NCBI GenBank assembly: GCA_009746045.1 | Contig: RPFO01000582.1 | Location: 1-30,355, forward strand | Source of the DNA: Mesostigma viride | Lineage: Eukaryota > Streptophyta > Mesostigmatophyceae > Mesostigmatales > Mesostigmataceae | Length of the DNA stretch: 30,355 nt | Direction: 5' to 3' | In this document: positions 7,707 through 17,528 of the stretch, in pieces | How positions within the stretch are numbered: the stretch's first letter is position 1 | Layout of the letters: every line of letters starts with the position of its first letter | Notes under the pieces: generated by a model | Databases searched by the model: none | What the model was told of the DNA's origin: nothing | The model's input: only the letters and a program-made list of their open reading frames with translations | Translations under genes and position numbers: made by a program

Positions 7707-9343
7707 ATGAACGCGAGCCCGGACATACTCCAAGCGTTCAAGGCGTTCTTGGAGGAACAGCAGCACGCCAAGATGGACCCTGACCGCACCGAGGCGGACG
7801 AGAACGTCCTGAACCGCATCTACGACCAGATCGTCAAGCCCACGACCGTGATGGAGGCGCGCGGGTCGTTGCAGAAGGCCAACCCGTTCTCCGACCGGCA
7901 GACGTACGTCGTCCAAGAGCGCGACACGTGGTCGTCCATCGCCGCCAGGTTCAACACCATGCCCGAGGAACTCATCATCGCGAACCCCCACGTGTCCCCG
8001 CGGACGCTCTCCGCCGGTGATCTGCTCATCGTGCCGAAGCCGTACACGTACGAGGACTTCGTCACGTCGATCGTCGTGCCCGACGGTCGCGGGTTGGCGA
8101 ACGCGACGTACGCCGGTGGGATCCAGGCGGGCGAGGGAGGAGGGGGGAGGCCGGCGACGGGACCGTCAAGGGGGCGATCGACGCCAAAGCCTCGGGCCTG
8201 TTCCAGAGTTTTCTCAACAAGGTCGGACAATACGGGACCATCGGAAAGGCGGCGAGCACCGCGATGGGCGGGATGGCCAAGCTGGGCGCGTACGCCCCCG
8301 CGGCCGCGCAGGTCGGCATGGGCATCAAGCAACTGGGGCAAGGAGGGGTGTCGAGTCTGATGGCCGTTCCGATGATCGCGTCGGGGCTGTACGGCGGGTA
8401 CAAGACCTACAAGCACGGCCCGAGTCTGACGGACACGGTCATGTCCGCTATGCCGATCGCCGGGTCCGCGCTCGGCCCGGCCGCCTTCGCGTTGACCAGC
8501 GCCGCCAAGACCGCGATGGACAGCGGGCTGGCCGCGAGGTACGACCCCGCGAGCAAGTGGCAGACCGCCAAGAACATGGCGTCCAACGTCCGTCTCGCGC
8601 CGATGGCCGCGGCCCTCGCGTCCCAGTACGCGGTCCCGTACCTGGCGTCCGGCATGAGCGCGAACGCCGAGGCGCTCGCTCGCACCGCTCCGATCGCCGC
8701 GTCGGGACTGTACGAGTACGCGCGAGGCAGGAGCTCGCCCAAGGAACTGTTGTCGCTGTACGCGGCCCTGATGGCGGGCGCGCACGGCCCGGGGATGCGT
8801 CCGTCCGACTTCGGCGTACAGACTGCGGTGTCCAACGCGTGGGAGAACACGTCCGGCATACCTCGACGCGCGTGGGACTACACGACCGGCCTCCCTCGCC
8901 GCGCCCTTGGGACCGCGTACGACTACACGCTCGGACCGGCGTACAACGCCGCGTCCGGTGCGTACAACTACGCGACGGGGACGGCGTCCGACGCGTACAA
9001 GAGCGTGTATGACATGATGTTCGGACAAACCGCGCCTCAAAACGGGGTATTCACGCCCGACGGATGGAGCGCGTACAACATGACGACCGATGCCATCCCG
9101 ACGTCAGTCAATGCCGCGATGGGCGGAGGAGCTCCGATTGTTAACAACTCCACAATGGCCGGTGGGGTTCCGCTATACAACAACGCGACAACGGGAGGCG
9201 GTGGGTTCGGAAACGCCATTCCGTCCAATATGACACAGGAGGAACTCGAGAGAAGACTATACCAAAACATCGCGAAATCGTGGAAGATTCCGTTCGAAAG
9301 CGTCCAGCAAGTGATGAGGGCCACACTCACTGGAGGAGGTTGA
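7707..9343 (+). CDS. LysM-domain virion-like protein (frameshifted)
   Basis: About 545 aa once the break is counted. Residues about 65-110 form a LysM domain (QTYVVQERDTWSSIAARF, then a LSAGDLLIVP end), a fold that binds N-acetylglucosamine glycans such as peptidoglycan or chitin. After the domain the frame shifts at a run of six G (8142-8147); the remaining frame is open to 9343. The second part is Ala/Gly-rich with several hydrophobic helices (AALASQYAVPYL and similar), then a Tyr-rich stretch with repeated Y-x-Y-x2-G-like units, then an Asn/Gly-rich tail. This fits a surface or entry-associated virion protein, by inference. It is followed at 9 bp by the convergent capsid gene. The last 300 bp are less GC-rich than the rest. 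Confidence 0.75.
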
Positions 9344-9351
9344 AAGGGCGG

Positions 9352-10995
9352 TTAGTGGAGGAACAACTTCCGCGCGTGGCCGTCCGCGATCTCCAGCACG
9401 TTCATCACGCGCGCGTACACGTGCACGCGTCCGTCCGACATCACCGCCCCCTCCTTGTACACCGGCACGTTCCGGAACTGGAACTTCAGACTCGCCTTGC
9501 TCACCTGGCCGAAGTCGAGACTGCCCGACGGATCGTCGCGTTCCGGAAAAAGCGAGAACGGCATCACGTACACCATCTCGAAACTGTTCTCCACCGGGAT
9601 GCGAGTGTGGAACTCCGATGGGAGGAAGAAGTTGAACCACACGTTGTCCCTGGGCGGGTCCCACAGGTCCTGTCCGTTGATGGACAGCGTCGCCCTGTCG
9701 AAGAACGCGTTGTCGATCCGAGCGTACAACACCCCCTTCCTCGCCCGGACGTAGTAGCTCCCCTTGTTCACCATCTCATAGTCCATGTACGGCCTGTTCC
9801 CTCGAAATTCCAGTACTCCCAGTTATAGTTCTTGTCCGGCGCGCCCTCCAGCCGGTTCTGGTCCGCGCGGAAGAAGAAGATCAGCTCCTTGCACGACCCC
9901 GCGAGGTCGTTCAGCAGGTACTCCTTCGTCAATCGGTCCGACTTCCGCAAGGGGAACTCCAGGTGCTGCGTCTCCGTGATGAGGTAGCGGTGCTTGTTGC
10001 GCGAAAACTCTTGTCTCTCGAACTCGTCCAGGAACAGGTATCGCGTCACCAGAGCGCATTTCAGGATGTCTCCGCCGATCTTTTGGGACGCGAGCGTCTT
10101 GTTCGTGTCCGAATACGCTGTCGAGGTCGTCACGCCTGTGACCGCCCCCGTGTCCTCCTTACCCCCCGTGTACACGTTCACGTCCTTGTACAGGTACCGC
10201 TCCGAGTCGGTCGACGGGGCGGAGTCGAACGGGACCTTCTGGAAGTACTTGAAGTAGTCCGCCCGCAATGGTTTTTGGCTCAACCGCACGCGGATCTCCA
10301 TTTCGTGATACCTCAACGCCGCAATCGGGAACGCGTGGCCCGGTCGCGTGTTGAAGAAGAAGCGGAGAGGGACGTACACGTGCTGGTCCGTGAACGTGCC
10401 CCGGTTGCCCGCCCCGCCGTGTTCGGATGGCAGACCCGCGATCACGCTCTTCTCTCGCTCCTTGGTCAACGTGTCCCACACGTGCAGGAAATCCCCCGTC
10501 TGCTGCTCGATCAGCGTCTCGCCGATCCACAGCTCCACGGTCTGCGTCAGGACGTACCCGAGGTCCGAGATCCACGCGGGCTCGAACTGGTCGTGCGTGA
10601 TGCCCGTGTAGTCCGGGTCCGCGGACAAGGGATAGTCGTCCGCGAGGAACGCCGCCGTGACCTGGACGTTTTCCGTTCCTGACGCTGGGGTCACCATGTC
10701 CCCCCCCTCTTCGCATCAATACCGGGATCTTGGCCGTTCCGTAGTTGAGTCGCGAGATGTTGTAGTACAAGTACATCTGCGTGATCAAGTCCCCGATCCG
10801 CGGGACGAGGAAGCGCGCCTCCCCGCCGTACACGGCCTGCTGCGTGGGCAACACCTCCACGTCCGCCCAACTGAACTTGGTGTGGCGCGAGTAGATACTC
10901 TTGAAATACGTCTTCTCCGGGACCACCGTCAAGAAGTCCTCGAACGCTCCTCGGCCCTTGAGCCACGTCACGGAGGCGGAAACGTTGTGAGGCAT
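9352..10995 (-). CDS. MCP: Major capsid protein paralog A (divergent, frameshifted)
   Basis: Double-jelly-roll capsid protein of the large-DNA-virus type; trimers form the capsid shell. Family features in order: an N-terminal strand block with YFKSIYSRHTKFSW, then VPRIGDLITQMYLYY, a TGDFLHVWDTL block, HVYVPLRFFFNTRPG, RYLFLDEFERQEF, KELIFFF, then FHTRIPVE and HVYARVMNVLEI near the end. It is the most divergent of the four copies: the usual RSGDL is RIGDL and the common GMGGKRFAS end is replaced by ADGHARKLFLH. The frame breaks at a run of eight C (10700-10707) and again at about 9790 in a short C-run. It is transcribed away from paralog B, with a shared upstream region. Confidence 0.88.
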
Positions 10996-11148
10996 CTCGT
11001 CGCCCGTATCTTATCTAGTCCGCACATTTTTTGGGCGTATTCCGACGCGTCCGTCCGCCCGTAAACAGTAATCCCCGCGCCCGCCGTCGCGCGCGGTATC
11101 GGAATAATAAAATCTTTGCTGTGTTCTATACTTGGCATCCGCGTCATC
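10996..11148. promoter_or_regulatory. Bidirectional capsid promoter region
   Basis: This 153-bp spacer lies between the divergent MCP genes A and B. Plus strand: AAAATCTTTGC (11109-11119), then TATAC (11127-11131), 17 nt before the ATG. Minus strand: a CAAAAAATGTG tract, then GATAC (11010-11006), 10 nt before the ATG of paralog A. Confidence 0.6.
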
Positions 11149-12869
11149 ATGTCTCACGCCGTCATGGTTCTCAAGGCCAAGGGGCCGCAGGACGTCGCCA
11201 CCATCGTCCAGCCCGAGGTGACCTTCTGGCGGTCGGTGTTCTCCCGCCACACGAACTTCACGTGGGAAGACACCGACGTCGCGCAGGCCACCGGGTCGGC
11301 CGACTACGGCCAGACGGTCGAGTTCAAACTCCCGCGTTCCGGCGACCTCGTCACCAAGTGTTTCCTCGCACTCCAAGTCGACCCGCTGACGCTGGGCACG
11401 ATCACAAAGAAGACGGTCAATCCTGACAAGAATCTGTAACGTCGACCACGGCGGACACCGCGTTCCCGTTCTCCCCGTATATCTGGGACTTCGGCCGCGC
11501 GCTCATTGATTACGTCGAGCTCACGATCGGCGGGTACCAGATCGAGCGCATCACGGGCGACATGCTGCATGTCTGGGACCGTCTCACGCGTCCCGATAAC
11601 AAGAGCTGGGTGGACAACCTGTCCGTGCATCACGGCCAATCCGTCAAGTTCGACGAGAAGGGGAACGTGATCGCGTACACGGACGGGAAGAGCAAGCAGT
11701 ACGTCTACATCCCTCTGGACTTCACGTTCACGCAGGACCCCGGCCTCTCTCTCCCGATGATCGCCATGCAGTATCACGAGGTTCGCGTCAAGGTCAAGTT
11801 CCAGACAGCGGACAAGATGTTCGCGAAGAACCGACACATCGGGAAGGGCGCCGTCAGCGCCGAAGCCGTAACAAACATTAATTACGAAGCTCGCCCGATC
11901 GTCCGGCGCATGCTGCAAGAGGGGAAGTGGGGATCCGCTCTCACGCAGATCGTCCACACCATGGGGGACCGGAAGATCATCGACTGGCTTATCGCAAACG
12001 TCGAGTACAGCGATCAGGTGACGGTCACATATGCCACGACCGGTGCCACCGTCGGCACCATCACGATCAACATCGCCACCGCGGCCGGGTCCACGTTCCT
12101 CACGGATCTCGGAACTGCGTACGCCGATTTTGATGGCACCGACATCGTCGTGTGGAACATCTTAGAGCACATCAATCAGCGTTGGGCTCCCACCATCATC
12201 GACAACAACTACGCCACGTGGGTCGCCAACCCGCCCAAGTTTTCCGCACGGCTTTTGTGTCGATACGTGTACCTCGACGATTTCGAGAGGAGACAGTTCG
12301 CCGTCAACCCCCACGAGTACCTCGTGACCGAGTTGCAGTACCACCAGCAGTTCGTGGACGGGAACCAGGAATCCGTGTCCATCGATCTCAAGTTCAATCA
12401 CCCCACGAAGGAGCTCGTCTTCTTCTACCGTCCCGATAACTGGGCGGACGCGGGATATCCCGACCCCGTGCACGTGTACAAGGGGTACTGGGAGTTCAAG
12501 AACTGGAACCGCGTCTTCCGGACGACCGGCGGCGACCCCGACGGTCACCTCTTCGACAAGGCCAACCTCTCGCTGAACTCGCAATCCGTGTACGGCGACG
12601 GCAGGGACGCGAACTACTTCGCCAACGTGATCCCGAGCCAATTCCACACCCGCGTGCCCAAGGGCCAAAACATCTACGTGGTCCCCTTTTCGCTGGACCC
12701 GGAAAGCTGGAAGCCGACTGGATCCATCAACTTCTCGCGGCTCGACGACGTCAAGCTGACCCTATCGGGCATGAACAAGCCGCTCCCCGGGTCCATCCAC
12801 GTGTACGCGCGCAACTTCAACGTCCTGACTGTGTCCAACGGGATGGCCGGAAAGAGATACGCGTCGTAA
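11149..12869 (+). CDS. MCP: Major capsid protein paralog B (frameshifted)
   Basis: Opens with the family's usual start (KGPQDVATIVQPEVTFW, then SRHTNF, LPRSGDLVTKCF). The first frame closes at 11439; the protein resumes in the next frame by about 11442 (IWDFGRALIDYVELTIGGY) and runs without a break to 12869. Conserved blocks follow: MLHVWDRL, YVYIPLDFTF, MQYHEVRVKVKF, CRYVYLDDFERRQFA, NPHEYLVTE, FNHPTKELVFFYR, QFHTRVP, then a FNVLTVSNGMAGKRYAS end. Between the first and second jelly rolls a loop of about 140 residues, with beta-prone Thr/Ile/Ala runs, is much longer than in paralog D. It is the first of three plus-strand copies in tandem. Confidence 0.9.
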
Positions 12870-12955
12870 TTGCCGTCACGGTAGCGAGCTCCGATCCGCG
12901 CACGAGGATCTCTTCCGTCCGGTTCCGACCGCTATGTCGCGGACGGACGCGAAAT

Positions 12956-13000
12956 AAATAATCTCTGCGTCGAGTTATATACCGACTCACCGCCGCGAAG
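12956..13000 (+). promoter_or_regulatory. Capsid-type promoter
   Basis: AAATAATCTCTGCG at 12956-12969, then TATAC at 12978-12982, 18 nt before the ATG at 13001. The two parts match those before paralogs B and D in order and spacing. Confidence 0.6.
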
Positions 13001-14769
13001 ATGTCGAGCCAAGCGATCATGGCGCTTCGTTCCAAGGGGCCGCAGGATGTCGCCCTCATCGTGGACCCCGAGGTGACCTTCTGGAAGTCCGTGTTCCCTC
13101 GTCACACCAATTTCGCGCTCGAGGACGCGGAGGTCAACCAATCCGCCGGTATGGCGTCGTACGGCCAGTCGGTCGAGTTCAAGCTTCCCAGGTCCGGGGA
13201 CCTGATCTCCAAAGTCATGGCGTTCATCCAAGTGGATGCGTTCCCCCAAGACATCGCGTTTGCGCCTTTCGCGAAGGATTTCGGCCGTATCCTCATCGAC
13301 AACGTCGAGCTGTCCATCGGCGGGTACTCCATCGAGAAGATCAGCGGCGACTTCCTCCACGTGATGGACAAATCAGTCGCCCCGAGTACAAGAGTCTGGT
13401 GGACAACCAGCCCGTCAACCAGGGAGGCAGCGTCCTCATCGGAAGGACAATCGCATCCTGGACTATTGCGACGGGCGCCAGAAGCAGTACCTGTACATCC
13501 CGCTCGAGTTCACGTTCACCACGGACCCCGGGCTGGCGCTCCCCATGATCGCATTGCAGTACCACGACGTCATCGTCAAGATCCAGTTCGCGACCGCGGA
13601 AAACATCTTCACGCGGTACACGGACGAACTGCCTAACGCGACGACGAACGGGACCACCGCGAATTCTGCTCAAACCTGGGCCTCGTGGAGTCCGGTCGAG
13701 ACGGGACGGTACCTGTTCCTCCGTAACGCCCTCGTCCGTCGGTTGGACGAGAAGTTCCGCGTCGTCGTGGGCACGACGGCCTCCGCTCTGACCGACGCGT
13801 CGCTCGTTACCCCCGCGTACAACGCGGTCATGACCGGCCGCGAACTGTACAATCGCGTGTGTATGATCGATCCCGGCATCAGTGGCGGGACCGTGTTCAA
13901 AATTCTGACATCTGCGACCACGTCCTCCAACCTAGTCACAGGGGTCAAGTGTCTGATCGTCGCCGGATCGTCACTCCCCGCGTCGTCGAGTCTGTACTTC
14001 GAGTTGTTGGAAAGGGATCTCGACGTCCTCGCGCAATGTGCCCAAAAGGGAAGTGGCACGATTTAAAAATCGCTGGAGGCATGAAGAAGCCGCGGCGGAT
14101 TACGTCCACCCTCGCTCCTCCTGGATCTCCTCGCCCCCCGCCTTCGACTGCAAGCTCGTCGTCCGCTACGTGTACCTGGACGACTACGAGCGTCGCCAGT
14201 TCGCGCTCAACGGCCACGAGTACCTCATCACCGAGACTCAGCGCATGCAGCAGTCCGTCAACGGCGAGACCGAGGTCACGATCGATCTCAACTTCAACCA
14301 CCCCGTCAAGGAGTTCCTGTTCTGGTACAAGCCCGCCGACCTGTCGTGGGTGAACCGGATCGCCACCGCGTTGGACGCCGATCTCGGTTACAACGCCTAC
14401 TGGAAGTTCTGGAACGCGAACAGTCTCGCCGGCAACGGCCACCTTTTCCAGACCGCGAACCTTTCGCTCAACGCCCAGAACGTGTTCGGCGACGGTCGCG
14501 ACCCCGTGTACTTCAGCAAGATGTTGATGGCCGACTTCCACACGCGCGTGCAGGACGAGGGGAGGGTCTACGTCATCCCCTTCAGCCTGAACCCCGAGTC
14601 GTGGAAACCCACCGGGAGCGTCAACATGTCCCGTTTGGACAGCGCCAAACTCGTCCTCAAGGGCCTGAGCGCCACGGGCATCGCCGCGGGCACGATCGAC
14701 ATATACGCGCGCAGTTTCAACGTCCTGGTCATCCGATCGGGCATGGGCGGCAAGCGTTTCGCGTCGTAA
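13001..14769 (+). CDS. MCP: Major capsid protein paralog C (several frameshifts)
   Basis: N-terminal block as in paralog B: KGPQDVALIVDPEVTFWKSV, RHTNF, FKLPRSGDLISKVMAF, then FGRILIDNVELSIGGYSIEK. The frame shifts near 13375-13400 and again near 13435-13460, each time resuming capsid sequence (QYLYIPLEFTFTTDPG, LQYHDVIVKIQF). A long inter-domain loop follows, about 13600-14050, rich in Ala/Ser/Thr. A third shift near 14050-14130 leads into CKLVVRYVYLDDYERRQFA, NGHEYLITE, FNHPVKEFLFWYK and the GMGGKRFAS end. Three shifts in one gene whose domains are otherwise all present argue for sequence errors rather than a dead gene, though decay is not excluded. Confidence 0.88.
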
Positions 14770-14890
14770 ATCCCTTCTTCTGGCGATCGATCGCCGCGTC
14801 GGAACACCTTCTCAACCTCACCCCTCTCGAGAAGTCCGACGACCGTCCGCATCCGCGCGCGCGCTCGTCGCCGCCGCGGCGGACGAAACA

Positions 14891-14930
14891 AAAATCTCTG
14901 TCCTTGTAGTATACGGAAACCCGCCCGGCC
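14891..14930 (+). promoter_or_regulatory. Capsid-type promoter
   Basis: AAAATCTCTG at 14891-14900, then TATAC at 14910-14914, 16 nt before the ATG at 14931. The preceding 120 bp after paralog C hold no visible gene. Confidence 0.6.
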
Positions 14931-16371
14931 ATGTCGCACGCCGTCCTGTCTCTCCGCGCGAAGGGTCCACAGGACGCCATCCTGACCGTGAGTCCCGACA
15001 TCACCTTCTTCAAGACCGTGTACCCGCGGCACACGAACTACGCGTTCGAGGACACCGAGGTGTCCATCTCGTCCGGCGTGTGCGGGTTCAACAGGACCAT
15101 CGAGTTCCAGCTGCCCAAGAGCGGCGACCTCGTGTGTCGCACGTACGTCGTCATCAAACTCCCCGCCCTCACCGAACCCAAGTCGACTACTCCCACTCTG
15201 GCACGGCGTGGTGGAAGATCTTCAGTCCCTACTACAGCGACCTCGGCCGCATCCTCCTCAAGAAGATCGAGTTCCGGATCGGGGGGTACACCGTCGAGGA
15301 GCTCACGGGCGAGTTCCTGCACGTGTGGGACGAGCTCACGAGACTGCCGGACTCGTCGTACGTCCGCACGGCTCCCAGCGAGCACGGCGGCGATTTCGAC
15401 CCCTTGTGTCCCGCCCATCCCGGCATGAAGCCCGCGTTCGTGTACGTGCCTCTGGACTTCTCGTTCTGCAACGACAACGGCTCGGCCCTGCCCATGATCG
15501 CCCTCCAGTACCACGACGCTCGCATCCGCATCACCACGTGCACCAAGGACGAACTCTTCACCCGGTTCGTCGGCGGCACCGAGTACTCCCACTTGACCGT
15601 CGCGGATTCGAACGGAAACCCCGTCCCGTGGGACAGCACGGCCGTCACCGCCGTGGCCGCCACCACTAACACCCCCGCGGTCGTCGGCATGCCGGCCGTC
15701 GGAGGAGCAGGGTACCGCGACAGTATGATCGCCAAGTTCGACGACACCCTCATGAAGATGACCCTCGTGTGCAGGTACGTCTATCTGGACGACTTCGAGC
15801 GCCGACAGTTCGCGACCAACCCGCACGAGTACCTGATCACCCAAGTGCAGCAGTACGACCACTTCGTCCAGGGCGAGACCCAGGTGGACGTCTCCCCCGT
15901 TCAGCCACCCCGTGAAGGAGCTGCTGTTCTGGTACAAGGCGGACACCCGGACGACGAGCACGGACGCCGTGGCCATCAGCGGGTGCACCAATGCCCCGTG
16001 GAATTTCCGCAATCCGTCGTCCACGTTCGGTGACGGACACCTGTTCTCCACTTGCAACGTGTCCTTGAACAGCCAGACCATGTACAACGAGGGACGCGAC
16101 CCGGAGTACTTCAAGACCGTCCTCCCGCTCACCTTCCACACGGCCATCCCCAGGTCCAACACGTGTACGTGATCCCCTTCTGTCTGGACCCGGAGTCCTG
16201 GAAGCCGACGGGGTCCACCAACTTCTCGCGTCTGGACTCCGTCAAGCTGCAGCTCAAGGGTCTCGGTACGTCCCTGGCCCCGCTGCTCAAGGGCGCGATC
16301 AGCATCTACGCGCGGTCGTTCAACGTCCTGAAGATCACAATGGCATGGGCGGCCTGCGTTTCGCATCCTAA
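14931..16371 (+). CDS. MCP: Major capsid protein paralog D (several frameshifts)
   Basis: The shortest copy, about 480 residues, nearest to a standard phycodnavirus-type capsid protein. Visible blocks: KGPQDAILTVSPDITFFKTV, YPRHTNYAFED, QLPKSGDLVCRTYVV, FSPYYSDLGRILLKKIEF, GEFLHVWDELTR, FVYVPLDFSF, LQYHDARIRI, CRYVYLDDFERRQFA, NPHEYLIT, KELLFWYKAD, FHTAIPRSN, IPFCLDPESWKPTGS. The frame changes near 15180, 15895, 16160 and 16340. The last change restores the common end NGMGGLRFAS with a stop at 16369-16371; without it the frame would close at 16375. It ends the tandem capsid cluster and converges with the packaging ATPase. Confidence 0.88.
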
Positions 16372-16608
16372 CTAATCAGAGTCTGACCATGCGCAGTGCC
16401 TGTCCGGACGCCCTAGTCGTTGACTGACTAACGGGTCCGTGGTACGAACCAGCTCACGACCGTCGGCTCGCGACTCGACGATCGTGCAAAAGCGAAGGAA
16501 AATTTGGATACATCGTATTTTATTAATCAAAGGATATGACCGCATTTCATTCGTCTCCCATATCATGCACGAACGGTTCCTAGCTAGATAGCGAAACGTG
16601 ATACTAGA
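16372..16608. terminator. Convergent 3' spacer with TTTTATTA element
   Basis: This 237-bp gap lies between paralog D and the ATPase gene. TATTTTATTA lies at 16516-16525 within an A/T-rich patch (about 16495-16560). No gene or tRNA-like cloverleaf was found. It is a likely transcript-end region for both neighbours. Confidence 0.45.
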
Positions 16609-17430
16609 CTAGTCCTCCTCGATCGTCTTGATGACCCTCGTGTTCCCCTTCTTGCGTCTGGGCCGGTCCTCGTCGCTCTCGTCGTCGCTCGACGCGGCCG
16701 AGTCGTAATGCGTCTCGCCGTACTTCCAGAACGGACGGGATCCGATGCGGAACCCTTCCCGCGGAGTGGCCTTGTACCAGAAGATGACGTCCTCGATCTT
16801 GTTCGAGTTGCTCGTGTGGTCCACCACAAGACACTCGTGTCCCTGCGTGCACTGGTCGAGGATCTCGCAGAAACTCTCGAACGTCGGGATGACGCCGAAG
16901 AAGTTGCGATACAGTCTCTCGCGGTTCATGATGATGTGCTCCTTCAGCGCGAACACGAAGTCCACGTTGCTGCGGATGTCCGGCGTCACGTCCATCGAGT
17001 ACTGCGAGATGAACAGGAGGAAGATCCCCATGTGTCTCCCGTTCATGGCGATCTCGCGGATGCACGGGTCCCGCATGACGCTCCGGTCGTAGACGCAATC
17101 GTCCAACACCACGAAACAGTTGCCCGCCTGGCCCGTCCGCGCCTGCTTCTTCTGCGCCCGGATCAGCGCTTTCAACGCGGGACGGTCGAACTTGTTGTAC
17201 ACGAACAGCGAAGGGACGAAGTTCTGCCAGTGACGGTTCGCGCCCTCCGTCCCGGACATGACGATGCCCGAGGGGATGTGCCGCTTGTAGTACATGATGT
17301 CCGTCGCGAGCGTGGTCTTGCCCCCGCCGCGTTTGGACACGATGCACACGACCGCCGCGTCCCCGATCCGGTCGGGGTTGAACCGCCGCAATTTCACCTC
17401 CCGCATCTCCGTGCTCGTGGTCGTGGCCAT
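16609..17430 (-). CDS. A32-like DNA-packaging ATPase
   Basis: FtsK/HerA-type P-loop ATPase of the A32 family, which pumps the viral genome into the preformed capsid. 273 aa, typical length. Walker A is at residues about 31-40 (VSKRGGGKTT), Walker B at about 105-111 (CFVVLDD), and the motif with the conserved Gln lies at about 135-145 (GIFLLFISQYS). The following ALKEHIIMNRERLYRNFFGV block is typical of viral A32 proteins. The last 30 residues are an acidic Ser/Asp/Glu stretch then a basic Lys/Arg patch, probably a flexible tail. The frame is unbroken. Placed beside the capsid genes, it completes a morphogenesis cluster. Confidence 0.93.
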   Translation of the reverse strand: MATTTSTEMREVKLRRFNPDRIGDAAVVCIVSKRGGGKTTLATDIMYYKRHIPSGIVMSGTEGANRHWQNFVPSLFVYNKFDRPALKALIRAQKKQARTGQAGNCFVVLDDCVYDRSVMRDPCIREIAMNGRHMGIFLLFISQYSMDVTPDIRSNVDFVFALKEHIIMNRERLYRNFFGVIPTFESFCEILDQCTQGHECLVVDHTSNSNKIEDVIFWYKATPREGFRIGSRPFWKYGETHYDSAASSDDESDEDRPRRKKGNTRVIKTIEED

Positions 17431-17528
17431 GCTCGCGACTCGCTCGAATCACGCGGACGCGCGCGGTGCGCGCACTGCATACTAATGCACGCGGAAATCC
17501 GGCGACCGGACAGGACGTGCGCATCCGT

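Noticed and set aside
8017-9012. Long Arg/Gly-rich plus-strand frame inside the LysM gene
   Set aside because: It is a shadow of the real frame: low complexity, no domain and no promoter. Many such frames arise in GC-rich sequence.
15038-16366. 442-codon minus-strand frame across capsid paralog D
   Set aside because: It is antisense to clear capsid motifs and has Val/Arg/Gly-rich shadow composition. The absence of stops is a GC effect.
11149-16371. Introns, inteins or programmed frameshifting as the cause of the capsid breaks
   Set aside because: There are no intron boundaries or intein blocks, and the positions differ in each paralog. Several breaks fall at plain G or C runs, without a shared slippery site and structure.
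16372-16608. Possible tRNA or small RNA in the convergent gap
   Set aside because: No cloverleaf stems or TTC-type loop could be found; the A/T-rich patch fits a transcript-end region.
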